64,000 nucleotides of DNA from Salmonella enterica subsp. enterica serovar Typhimurium str. LT2 (lineage in GTDB: Bacteria; Pseudomonadota; Gammaproteobacteria; Enterobacterales; Enterobacteriaceae), in the NCBI RefSeq assembly GCF_000006945.2, contig NC_003197.2, positions 1,612,001 through 1,676,000 of the forward strand. The letters run 5' to 3'. Numbering within the stretch: position 1 is the first letter of the stretch; each line of letters begins with the position of its first letter. Under the pieces are notes generated by a model. That model made no database searches, was not told the DNA's origin, and was given only the letters and a program-made list of their open reading frames with translations. Below, one piece after another: positions 26,185 to 33,803 of the stretch. The translations under genes and the position numbers were made by a program.

Positions 26185-28713
26185 TCAGTCGCTCATTAAA
26201 ACCAGTACGCCGCCCTGGTGTGAGGCCAACGACAGGCGTTCACCAGGCATTAACCTCTCCTGGGTAAGCACATTGCGATAACGATGCTGATTAAGCTGTC
26301 CGGGTATAATAATGTCGGTTCCTGACCAGAAACCGCTATGCGATTGTGACAATAAGCCGTCACATTCGGCGAACACCAGTCGGGGCGCAACAACAATCAG
26401 CGCATCATCATGATTGACTCTGGCGTAAGCGATGACCTTGTCGGCACGCTGACCAACAGCCCGCAGCGGTATATAGTCGCCAAAACGGAAGAGCTCATGA
26501 TTCTGCTGACGCAGACGCAGTAATGCGGCGGTGACATACTGATTCACCTGCCCGTTCAGCCAACTCTCTTCGCGCGAGAAAACTCCCGGCGTCAGTTGGT
26601 CTAACTGCTGCGCCAGCGTGGCGAAATCCGGTTCGCGGCGGTTGTCGGGATCGACAAGACTAAAATTCAACGCCTCGCTTCCCTGATAGATATCAGGTAC
26701 TCCCGGCGCGGTTAATTTGATAACGGTCTGCGTCAGGCTGTTAACCAGTCCTGCGCGGATGAAGGGTTGCAAGGAACGATAAAAATCCTGCAAAAATGTC
26801 TGATTATCCGGCGCCAGTAAATAACGGGCGTAATCAAGCATTGCCGTTTCGTAAGCCTCATTACTGTCCACCCAATCGGTACGCAGCTTCGCTTCGCGTA
26901 GCGCTTTCTCCACAAAGGCTTCAAAGCGTGTTTTCAGCGCGTTTAGGCCTGTTTCATCCTGTGGTTGTAGCACCGGGGGCCAGACGCCGGTCAGCGCCTG
27001 ATATAACATCCACGTATCCGCCGATTTTGGCGCAGTGCCATCATTCAAAAATTTGACATGGGTCTGGTTCATCTGCCGCCAGCGGGCAAGGCATTCGCTC
27101 CACTGCTCCGGCGCTTCGGTAAGCGTATACAGGCGTGCTCGCGCATCCTCGCCTCGCTTGGTATCGTGGGTCGACGTACCGGATAACGCATCAGGCTGTC
27201 GCGCCTGTCGGGTTTTCATCTCATGGTGAAAGCGTTCGATGGAGAAGTGATGCGTGACGGGCTCGGCGCCGACTTCATTTAACGCCAGTCCCATGTTTTG
27301 ACGAAAGAAAAGCGTATCCTCTACCGATTTCGCCATCAGCGGACCGGTGAGTTGCTGGAACCGAACGCGAAACTGTGTCGCCTCCTCCTGGCTGGAGGCG
27401 GGAACATCGCCGGTAAGAAGACGGCTCAGAAATGTAAGCGCTTCTGGCTGCGGAGGGGTTTCAAGCGTCTTTACCCGTTCCACAATACGGTGTAACAGGC
27501 AAATATCGGTCGGTGGTAGCCCTTCTGCCGTGCCGTAAGTGCGATATACGGGAAAGGCAATTAATAACTCGCGTAACGCCTGCCGAACGACGCTCTCTTC
27601 CTGTGCGATCTGTAGCTCGCTGGCAATCGACAGCGCAAGCGCGAGCAGCCGGGTAAATTCCCCCTCGAAATTGCGATCGACCATCAGCAATTTAGCCGCC
27701 CGTAATTCCGCCCGCATATCCACTGGCGCGCCTTTTACGGTCTCGTAAGCCTGGCGCAGATTGTCTATCTGCTCATCGTCAACCAGCACCTCCGCCAGCG
27801 AGGCGATAAATTCATAGCCTGTGGTGCCGGAAACCGGCCAGTCATCAGGAAGTTGCTCGCCTTTAGCGAGAATTTTTTCCACGGTGATATAGCACGCCGG
27901 CCCCACTTCCTGACGTAAACGCGCAAGATAGGCTTTCGGATCGGCAAGGCCGTCGATATGATCGATACGTAAACCGTCAACCGCCCCCGTTCTGACCAGC
28001 TCCAGAATCAGCCGATGTGTATCGTCGAAGACGGTTTTATCTTCCACCCGCATTCCTACCAGCCCTGTGACCTCAAAGAAACGCCGATATGAAAGCGAGC
28101 GAGCGGCATCGCGCCAGGACATTAATTTCCACGGCTGGCGCTCATGCAAATCAGCAATAGCGGCTTTATCGGTAAGCGCCAGTATTTCAGCCTCGCGCCC
28201 CTGCCACGTCGCCGGCGCAAGCGGATAATAGTTATCATAATAGGCGAACGCGGGTTTACCCGTAGCGGGATCGGGCTTGATCGCAATTTCTCCGTTTTCC
28301 AGCACGGCGTCAAACGTGTCGCCTAAAAAAGGCAGCGTCAGTCGGCGCGACCAGTCAATATCGAAATGGCGCGCGTAACGGCTCTCCTTGCCATATTCAA
28401 GCACGTCGCGCCACCAGGCGTTTTCCAGCGAGCTGGCCATGTGATTAGGCACAATATCGATGATCAATCCCAGACCTTGCGCTTTAAGTTCAGCCACCAG
28501 TCTTTCAAATCCTTCGCGCCCGCCAATAGAAGGCTCAATCTCATTCGCATCGGTGACATCATAACCATGCGTTGACGCTTTGGTGGCGGTAAAGATGGGT
28601 GAGGCATAAAGATGGCTGATACCCAGATTTTTAAGGTAAGGCACCAGCGCCGCAGCGCGATCGAAGGTCATGCCATTGCGAAACTGAAGGCGATACGTTG
28701 CAGTTGGGATCAT
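26185..28713 (-). CDS. treY: Maltooligosyl trehalose synthase
   Basis: 842 aa GH13 enzyme that converts the reducing-end alpha-1,4 bond of a maltodextrin into the alpha,alpha-1,1 bond of trehalose. It starts with TYRLQFRNGMTFDRA typical of TreY. The catalytic barrel has the nucleophile in GLRIDHIDGL, Glu in ITVEKIL and Asp in STHDTKRGED. A long helical insert separates them, as usual for this family. The start overlaps the treZ stop by 4 bases (ATGA). The product is used by TreZ to release free trehalose, a compatible solute. STM1559. Confidence 0.93.
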   Translation of the reverse strand: MIPTATYRLQFRNGMTFDRAAALVPYLKNLGISHLYASPIFTATKASTHGYDVTDANEIEPSIGGREGFERLVAELKAQGLGLIIDIVPNHMASSLENAWWRDVLEYGKESRYARHFDIDWSRRLTLPFLGDTFDAVLENGEIAIKPDPATGKPAFAYYDNYYPLAPATWQGREAEILALTDKAAIADLHERQPWKLMSWRDAARSLSYRRFFEVTGLVGMRVEDKTVFDDTHRLILELVRTGAVDGLRIDHIDGLADPKAYLARLRQEVGPACYITVEKILAKGEQLPDDWPVSGTTGYEFIASLAEVLVDDEQIDNLRQAYETVKGAPVDMRAELRAAKLLMVDRNFEGEFTRLLALALSIASELQIAQEESVVRQALRELLIAFPVYRTYGTAEGLPPTDICLLHRIVERVKTLETPPQPEALTFLSRLLTGDVPASSQEEATQFRVRFQQLTGPLMAKSVEDTLFFRQNMGLALNEVGAEPVTHHFSIERFHHEMKTRQARQPDALSGTSTHDTKRGEDARARLYTLTEAPEQWSECLARWRQMNQTHVKFLNDGTAPKSADTWMLYQALTGVWPPVLQPQDETGLNALKTRFEAFVEKALREAKLRTDWVDSNEAYETAMLDYARYLLAPDNQTFLQDFYRSLQPFIRAGLVNSLTQTVIKLTAPGVPDIYQGSEALNFSLVDPDNRREPDFATLAQQLDQLTPGVFSREESWLNGQVNQYVTAALLRLRQQNHELFRFGDYIPLRAVGQRADKVIAYARVNHDDALIVVAPRLVFAECDGLLSQSHSGFWSGTDIIIPGQLNQHRYRNVLTQERLMPGERLSLASHQGGVLVLMSD

Positions 28714-30494
28714 GATGCAGACTCTCCCTGGGCTAAGCGGACAATAAGAGAATGTTGGGAAAGCGACCCGGTGGATTCATTCGGCCAGGCGAAGAGAGTC
28801 TTACCCGGTAAATCGGGCAGCAATACCGTCGTGGCGCTAATATTCAGCGCCAGTGACAGCGTTCCTCCCGGAAAACGCCAGCTAACGGCAATAAACCCGG
28901 GCGCGGTTTGCAATACCGTTCCTGAGCTCTCACGGGCAGCGGACAACAGCGGCACGATATGCTTCTGGCGCAAAAGCAGTAGTTCGCGGGTAAACGCCAG
29001 CCACGCTTTACCCTCTTCACTGTGCTGTTGCTTCCAGTTAAGTTTTGAGCGTTGAAAGGTCTCTGGCGCATTCGGGTCCGGAACATTTTCCCCTGCATGA
29101 TCGGCAAACTCTTTTGCGCGACCTTCACGAACGGCGCGGGCTAAATCCCCATGGAAATCGGTAAAAAAAAGAAAAGGACGGCTTTCGCCATACTCTTCGC
29201 CCATAAAAAGCAGCGGAATATGCGGTGAAAGCAGCAACGTGGCGAGCAATACTTTTGTTCGTTCAGCACCCGCCAGGGTTATCAGTCTGTCGCCCTGGGC
29301 GCGGTTACCGACCTGATCGTGATTCTGAATAAAATCCACAAAAGCGACCGGGGGTTGTCCGGTACTTTTTACGCCGCGAGGTTCGCCGGTTTGCGGTGAA
29401 ATTTCTCCCTGATAAGCGAATCCTTCGGCCAGCGCTCTTGCGAGGTGTTTTTCCGGGGCATCAGCAAAATCGTTGTAGTAGGCCTGGGTCTCTCCGGTCG
29501 CAAAAACGTGGACGGCATTATGAAAATCGTCATTCCATTCGGCGGTAAACAGCGGCGCATTGCCATCCTGATCTCGGGGATGCAGAGAAATAATATTGCG
29601 GCTATCTTCGGTGGTCAGATGAATGGGCCTGTCGGTAATGTCTTCCCGAATACGTTGTGCGATTTCAACCAGCACATGCCTGGCGCTACTGTCCTCAATC
29701 TGATCGATAGCGTCAAAGCGTAAGCCGTCGAGATGGTATTCTGTCAGCCAGTATAACGGCGCCTCGATGATATAGCGCCGCACGGCGTCGACATCATAGG
29801 CGATACCATTTCCCCACGGCGTCATGCGCTCTTTGTGGAAAAACGCCGGCGCCAATAGCGGTAAATAATTTCCTTCCGGGCCGAAATGGTTCAGCACAAT
29901 ATCCAGGACGACGGAAAGACCATACCCATGCGCGGCGTCAATAAACGCCTTGAAATCATCCGGCGTCCCATAGGCAGAATGCGGCGCGTAAAGCAGTACG
30001 CCGTCATAGCCCCAGCCACGCTCGCCGCCAAATTGCGCAACGGGCATCACTTCAATAACGGTAACGCCGAGTTCAGCGAGATAAGGCAGCTTCGCTATTG
30101 CGGCGCGGAAGGTGCCTTCCGGAGTGAACGTGCCTGTATGCATCTCATACACCACGGCCTGCTCCCAACGGCTACCTTTCCACCCGGTGTTGCGCCACGT
30201 GTAGCTGCCTGGATCAACCACATATGACGGACCGTTGACGTCAGTTTTTTGGGCGCGGGAAGCCGGATCGGGGACCACCATGCCATCGCTGAGTACAAAG
30301 TTATACTCCGTACCTGGCGTCACCCCGGCGACGTCCAGCGTAAACCAGCCGTCACCGTTCGCCTGCATTTCCTGATCTTTACCCGCAAGCCTGAGCATAA
30401 CCTTTTGCTGACCGGTGGCCCAAAGACGAAAGCGGACAACATCAGCGGCGATATATTCAGCCCCCCAGCTTTTGCAAAAAATTTTTGAACTCAT
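28710..30494 (-). CDS. treZ: Maltooligosyltrehalose trehalohydrolase
   Basis: 594 aa GH13 enzyme that cuts trehalose from maltooligosyltrehalose. An N-terminal beta domain (FRLWATGQQKVMLRL) precedes the barrel. The nucleophile is in GLRFDAIDQI, Glu in TAEWNDDFHNA and Asp in QNHDQVGNRA. First gene of treZ-treY-glgX; CGGAG lies before the ATG. A CTATGCTT element upstream looks like a sigma-S -10 box, consistent with stress induction, and a GTGAC-N3-GTCAC palindrome sits upstream of it. STM1560. Confidence 0.93.
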   Translation of the reverse strand: MSSKIFCKSWGAEYIAADVVRFRLWATGQQKVMLRLAGKDQEMQANGDGWFTLDVAGVTPGTEYNFVLSDGMVVPDPASRAQKTDVNGPSYVVDPGSYTWRNTGWKGSRWEQAVVYEMHTGTFTPEGTFRAAIAKLPYLAELGVTVIEVMPVAQFGGERGWGYDGVLLYAPHSAYGTPDDFKAFIDAAHGYGLSVVLDIVLNHFGPEGNYLPLLAPAFFHKERMTPWGNGIAYDVDAVRRYIIEAPLYWLTEYHLDGLRFDAIDQIEDSSARHVLVEIAQRIREDITDRPIHLTTEDSRNIISLHPRDQDGNAPLFTAEWNDDFHNAVHVFATGETQAYYNDFADAPEKHLARALAEGFAYQGEISPQTGEPRGVKSTGQPPVAFVDFIQNHDQVGNRAQGDRLITLAGAERTKVLLATLLLSPHIPLLFMGEEYGESRPFLFFTDFHGDLARAVREGRAKEFADHAGENVPDPNAPETFQRSKLNWKQQHSEEGKAWLAFTRELLLLRQKHIVPLLSAARESSGTVLQTAPGFIAVSWRFPGGTLSLALNISATTVLLPDLPGKTLFAWPNESTGSLSQHSLIVRLAQGESAS

Positions 30495-30538
30495 TTGTCG
30501 CTCCGTTTAACCCATAACCTCTACAACATCCGAAGAAC

Positions 30539-30546
30539 AAGCATAG
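30539..30546 (-). promoter_or_regulatory. Putative sigma-S -10 element of treZ
   Basis: CTATGCTT on the minus strand, 45 bases upstream of the treZ start. It differs by one base from the CTATACTT sigma-S-preferred extended -10. Confidence 0.45.
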
Positions 30547-30566
30547 ACTATGGGGCTAATCTTTAC

Positions 30567-30579
30567 GTGACGCTGTCAC
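30567..30579. repeat. GTGAC-GCT-GTCAC palindrome, copy 3, upstream of treZ
   Basis: Lies about 20 bases upstream of the putative treZ -10, so around position -45 of the promoter, where an activator or repressor would act. Confidence 0.6.
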
Positions 30580-30622
30580 TTAACAGGCATTCTTTTTCGT
30601 ATCTGCGTGTAAAACCGTGGAA

Positions 30623-31408
30623 TTATTGTCGGGATTGCTCAGATGTACCGAAGTGCGCGGTATCGCCTCGCCCGTGTTCGCCAGAGCCCTGAACACGCTG
30701 TAGCTGGATAACCTCTCCCTGCTCCCAGGCGTTAGCCCCCTTAACAACGGGATGTTCAGGCAGATCCTGCCGCTCGCGTTTAATGGCTTGGGTATCAATT
30801 CCCAGACGGCGATCCCGATCGGCCAGCAGCGCGGGGTCAAGCTGCCCGTCGCCAGTAAAGCCCATCATCAGCGCAGGGATACCCATTGGCAGGGTTTTAT
30901 CCCGGTCGGTATGCCAGGTGTGCCAGGTCTTGCCATAAGTATTAACAATCTTACTCATCAACGCTTTATCAGCGACCTGCGGTAAGCCAGGCGCCACCAG
31001 GCTACCGGATTTCACCTCGTACTGGTGGCTGTGCCACAGTTTTTTCTCCTCGGGAGGAAGCGTTTTAAATAAACGTTCGCTGATAATGTACTCCACCCCC
31101 ATCAGGCGCGCGTTTTTCGTATTGCCGTCGTAAATCACCGCCTGCATGACATCTTCGTTCAGGACGGTAACGTAATGGTGCGCTTCCATCTGTCCGTTTT
31201 TATCACCGCTATAAAAATGGAACCCGTCAAGGTAGGTACTGATGGCATCGACAGGTGGTCTGGATTGAATAGCCGCCGCGCCTGTTTCCAGGGTACGTAA
31301 TTTGGCAGAGGTTTTTTCCCCGGGAATAGGTGTTTGCGGCGGCGTATTATTGGCGCCGCATCCGGCCAGAAAAGGAATGATAAAGAGTGCCAGCGGTAAA
31401 ATTTTCAT
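30623..31408 (-). CDS. OBAP-family (DUF1264) lipoprotein
   Basis: 261 aa. The signal ends in the lipobox FLAGC with lipidated Cys17; Gly at +2 and absence of Asp favour the outer membrane. The mature part matches the DUF1264/oil-body-associated-protein family: FHFYSGDKNGQMEAHHYVT, YIISERLFKTLPPEEKKLWHSHQYEVKSG and TYGKTWHTWH, with many His residues. The biochemical role of the family in bacteria is unknown. GGAGACC precedes the ATG. It lies among stress genes and has the palindrome GTGAC-GGT-GTCAC about 80 bases upstream. STM1561. Confidence 0.85.
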   Translation of the reverse strand: MKILPLALFIIPFLAGCGANNTPPQTPIPGEKTSAKLRTLETGAAAIQSRPPVDAISTYLDGFHFYSGDKNGQMEAHHYVTVLNEDVMQAVIYDGNTKNARLMGVEYIISERLFKTLPPEEKKLWHSHQYEVKSGSLVAPGLPQVADKALMSKIVNTYGKTWHTWHTDRDKTLPMGIPALMMGFTGDGQLDPALLADRDRRLGIDTQAIKRERQDLPEHPVVKGANAWEQGEVIQLQRVQGSGEHGRGDTAHFGTSEQSRQ

Positions 31409-31489
31409 TAGGTCTCCATATAGTGAAAGGGCTCTAATGAAAATAGTGCAATACCACGTGATTGGTAGAAGAAATGGAAGATGTTATTT

Positions 31490-31502
31490 GTGACGGTGTC
31501 AC
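31490..31502. repeat. GTGAC-GGT-GTCAC palindrome, copy 4
   Basis: Best formed copy: arms extend to TTTGTGAC / GTCACAAA (31487-31505). It lies between the OBAP lipoprotein start and the terminator of the HdeB-like gene. Confidence 0.65.
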
Positions 31503-31509
31503 AAATAGT

Positions 31510-31535
31510 AAAACCCGACACACAGGCCGGGTTTT
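31510..31535 (-). terminator. Terminator of the HdeB-like gene
   Basis: AAAACCCG / CGGGTTTT, 8-base perfect arms with 10-base loop, 15 bases after the stop; TTTT at the end of the stem on the minus strand. Confidence 0.75.
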
Positions 31536-31550
31536 GATATCAGTTTACTC

Positions 31551-31880
31551 TTATTTTGAGAGTTCTTTCTTGATTTCGTCTTTTATTTTGCTTAATTCAC
31601 TCTGCGGGTTTTTCTTACAAAGCTCAACGGCTAGCGGCACTGCTGTCGTCTCAGTTTCCTGGAAATCTACGTAGTCCCCGCCTTTAAAATCTTCATCTTC
31701 ATTCAGCACCCAGAAAGCGACTGGCGCCATCGTCTGCGGATTGAGGTCAACAAACTCCTGGCAGCTCATACCTTTAGGCGTAACGTTTGTTTTAGTAGTA
31801 TCTGTTGCCGCATTCACGCTAACACTGGTTACCAGCGCTGCCACGATAATACCTGCTGTAGCAAGGGAGAATTTATTCAT
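31551..31880 (-). CDS. HdeA/HdeB-like periplasmic acid-stress protein
   Basis: 109 aa with a cleavable signal peptide (cleavage near VNA-ATD, residue 24). The mature protein is small and acidic with two cysteines (in MSCQEFV and ELCKKNP) positioned to form the disulfide typical of HdeA/HdeB acid chaperones. The motif MSCQEFVDLNP...VAFWVLNE is close to HdeB (MTCQEFIDLNP). The family binds unfolded periplasmic proteins at low pH; function here is by family inference. STM1562. Confidence 0.85.
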   Translation of the reverse strand: MNKFSLATAGIIVAALVTSVSVNAATDTTKTNVTPKGMSCQEFVDLNPQTMAPVAFWVLNEDEDFKGGDYVDFQETETTAVPLAVELCKKNPQSELSKIKDEIKKELSK

Positions 31881-32229
31881 TGTTGTTGCTCCAATAATTA
31901 TATAAATAACCTCTACATCTGCGCGTTAACCCGTTAATGTAGAACACAGAAAATAATACCCCTCCTCTCTCAGGAATAAAGATCACCCTCCGTGATATGG
32001 CTATTATTGATATTTACGTTGACTGATTTTGATGTTTGATGAATAAAGCAACATGGCGAGCAGATTTTAAGGCGAAAAAGTAGGCCACGACAATAGCCGC
32101 AGACGTGGTCTACGGCGCGTTGAGGTGATAGAAATACGGCAGGATCTCAGATAGACCGGGAGCGAGCCCTCCGTCTGAAAGTATATTCATCAGCCCGATC
32201 AACCCATCGTTACCGGGCTGGAGAGGTTA
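31881..32229. other. Intergenic region between osmC and the HdeB-like gene
   Basis: 349 bases. It contains the HdeB-like promoter (TATATAAT just upstream of its ribosome site), a strong minus-strand terminator at 32075-32113 and a second stem CAGCCCG / CGGGCTG at 32191-32220 just after osmC. No coding signal. Confidence 0.5.
32075..32113 (-). terminator. Terminator of osmC
   Basis: GTAGACCACG / CGTGGCCTAC on the minus strand (10 pairs, one G-U, 14-base loop) followed by TTTTTCGCC. It lies about 120 bases after the osmC stop, giving a long 3' untranslated region. Confidence 0.7.
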
Positions 32230-32661
32230 TCAGGCGTTAAGCTGGTAGTCGAGGGTGATTTCCGCATTCAGAACCTGCGATACCGGGCACCCGGCTTTTG
32301 CTTTCTGGATGATTTGATCGAAAGTTGAAGCATCAATATCTGCTACCGCGACTTTGCTTTGTAGCGCAATTTTGGTAATGGCGAAGCCCGCCTCCACCTT
32401 ATCAAGCGATACGTCAGCGGTGGTGTCAATGGATGTCGGCGTAAATCCAGCCTCTCCCAGCATGAGTGATAGCGCCATGGAGAAACAGGCCGCATGTGCG
32501 GCGCCAATTAACTCTTCCGGGTTGGTTCCCTGCGCGCCTTCGAACCGGGTATTGAATCCATACGGTTGTTGATTAAGCACGCCGCTTTCTGTTGATACAG
32601 TACCTTTACCCCGTTTGATGTCGCCTTCCCAGTGTGCCTGACCTTTCTTATGGATTGTCAT
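32230..32661 (-). CDS. osmC: Osmotically inducible peroxiredoxin OsmC
   Basis: 143 aa, the normal OsmC length. It reduces organic hydroperoxides using two cysteines. These are visible in AAHAACFSMALS (near residue 59) and AGCPVSQVL (near 125), and the catalytic Arg is in FNTRFEG. It is expected in the cytoplasm as a dimer with swapped segments. CAGGAGAGC precedes the ATG and a CTATACTT box lies about 30 bases upstream, matching the sigma-S promoter type known for osmC. STM1563. Confidence 0.96.
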   Translation of the reverse strand: MTIHKKGQAHWEGDIKRGKGTVSTESGVLNQQPYGFNTRFEGAQGTNPEELIGAAHAACFSMALSLMLGEAGFTPTSIDTTADVSLDKVEAGFAITKIALQSKVAVADIDASTFDQIIQKAKAGCPVSQVLNAEITLDYQLNA

Positions 32662-32689
32662 TTTTGCTCTCCTGTTGGCTCAAAAAATA

Positions 32690-32697
32690 AAGTATAG
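32690..32697 (-). promoter_or_regulatory. Sigma-S type -10 of osmC
   Basis: CTATACTT on the minus strand, 28 bases upstream of the ATG; exact match to the sigma-S-preferred CTATACT element. Confidence 0.65.
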
Positions 32698-33071
32698 ACC
32701 ATGCTGCTAATCTGCGTTGTCCATGCCGATGGAGGTAGCATGTTGTCGATTACCCGCACTTCAGATATAGAAAATAGTTGTATGTTTTTTCAGTGATGAA
32801 TATTAAACCAACAGGGCTCCCTTTCTTTAAAGAATATATCCCTCCTTTTGTCCTTACTTTTTCTTCTGGAGGCGTATTCCATTATGTATATTTTATATGT
32901 ATATTGAGATTTATCCTATCCCATTGTAATAAAGGATAAAAATCACAATAAGTAGCCTTTTAAATGTATATTAATTGACCACTATTTGTATGAGGATATG
33001 TAATTGGCAAACGTAATATATTTTCTTCAGGGGTAAACAATTAGAGTTCCGCCTTGCGTTAAAATAACTCC

Positions 33072-33084
33072 AGGACTAATCTTA
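33072..33084 (-). promoter_or_regulatory. RcsB-like box upstream of bdm
   Basis: On the minus strand TAAGATTAGTCCT, similar to the RcsB box TAAGAATATTCTTA, about 90 bases before bdm. bdm is a known Rcs target in E. coli; site assignment is by similarity. Confidence 0.45.
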
Positions 33085-33173
33085 ACCACAGCCGCAAAAA
33101 TATTTGCCATGCTGAATACGAATTAATTTTCTGCGAGCCGTACTAAATAAATACATGTTCACGGAGGCATTAT

Positions 33174-33389
33174 ATGTTTACTTATCACTCAGCAAATACC
33201 TCAGCAGCACAACCGGCCCTGGTCAACGCGATTGAACAAGGATTACGCGCGGAGTTAGGCGTTGTCACTGAAGATGATATTTTAATGGAGCTGACCAAAT
33301 GGGTTGAGGCTTCCGACAATGACATCCTCAGTGACATCTACCAGCAGACCATCAACTATGTGGTAAGCGGGCAGCACCCGACTCTGTAA
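33174..33389 (+). CDS. bdm: Biofilm-dependent modulation protein Bdm
   Basis: 71 aa, same length and sequence character as E. coli Bdm (FTYHSANTSAAQPALVNAIEQGLRAELG at the start). A small cytoplasmic protein under Rcs and sigma-S control, linked to osmotic response, biofilm and motility gene expression; its molecular action is not established. GGAGGC lies before the ATG. It is followed by sra 94 bases downstream, as in the E. coli bdm-sra operon. STM1564. Confidence 0.93.
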   Translation: MFTYHSANTSAAQPALVNAIEQGLRAELGVVTEDDILMELTKWVEASDNDILSDIYQQTINYVVSGQHPTL

Positions 33390-33483
33390 AACCTGCTATG
33401 CTGTATCGGCAACCTTAGGGGTTACGTTTCTTTCGCGTAAGCGAATTTGTCCTTAAAACTAGCAACAGGATTGAGGAGTTAAC

Positions 33484-33627
33484 ATGAAATCGAACCGTCA
33501 GGCTCGTCATATACTTGGACTGGATTACAGAATTTCCAACCAGCGTAAGGTTGTTACTGAAGGCGACACCAGCAGCGTGGTGAATAACCCAACCGGCAGA
33601 AAGCGCCGCGCCGACAGCCAAAAGTAA
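33484..33627 (+). CDS. sra: Stationary-phase ribosome-associated protein Sra (S22)
   Basis: 47 codons: begins MKSNRQARHILGLDYRISNQ and ends NNPTGRKRRADSQK, almost identical to E. coli Sra/RpsV (45 aa). A very basic peptide that associates with the 30S subunit in stationary phase. GAGGAG precedes the ATG. Transcribed with bdm and ended by a strong terminator 24 bases later. Also called rpsV; STM1565. Confidence 0.95.
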   Translation: MKSNRQARHILGLDYRISNQRKVVTEGDTSSVVNNPTGRKRRADSQK

Positions 33628-33650
33628 TCGTACAGTCCTGAAATGACGTT

Positions 33651-33685
33651 AAACACCATTGCATCTGCAATGGTGTTTTTGTTTA
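33651..33685 (+). terminator. Terminator of bdm-sra
   Basis: AAACACCATTGC / GCAATGGTGTTT, 12-base perfect stem with 4-base loop and trailing TTGTTT. Confidence 0.92.
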
Positions 33686-33803
33686 TAGGAATGACCTTAA
33701 CGTCTCACAATGCTTTATACTCAGGGTCGGTTCCCTGGTGGAAGGCAATATATGATGATAAACGACGGTGCCAGGGACAGTTATTCGAAAAAGAGTGAGT
33801 AAC

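Larger units (their letters stand above)
32662..33173. other. Divergent osmC/bdm regulatory region
   Basis: 512 bases of AT-rich DNA holding the osmC promoter at its left end and an RcsB-like box with the bdm promoter at its right end. The middle (32760-33060) has no feature I can name. Confidence 0.5.
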
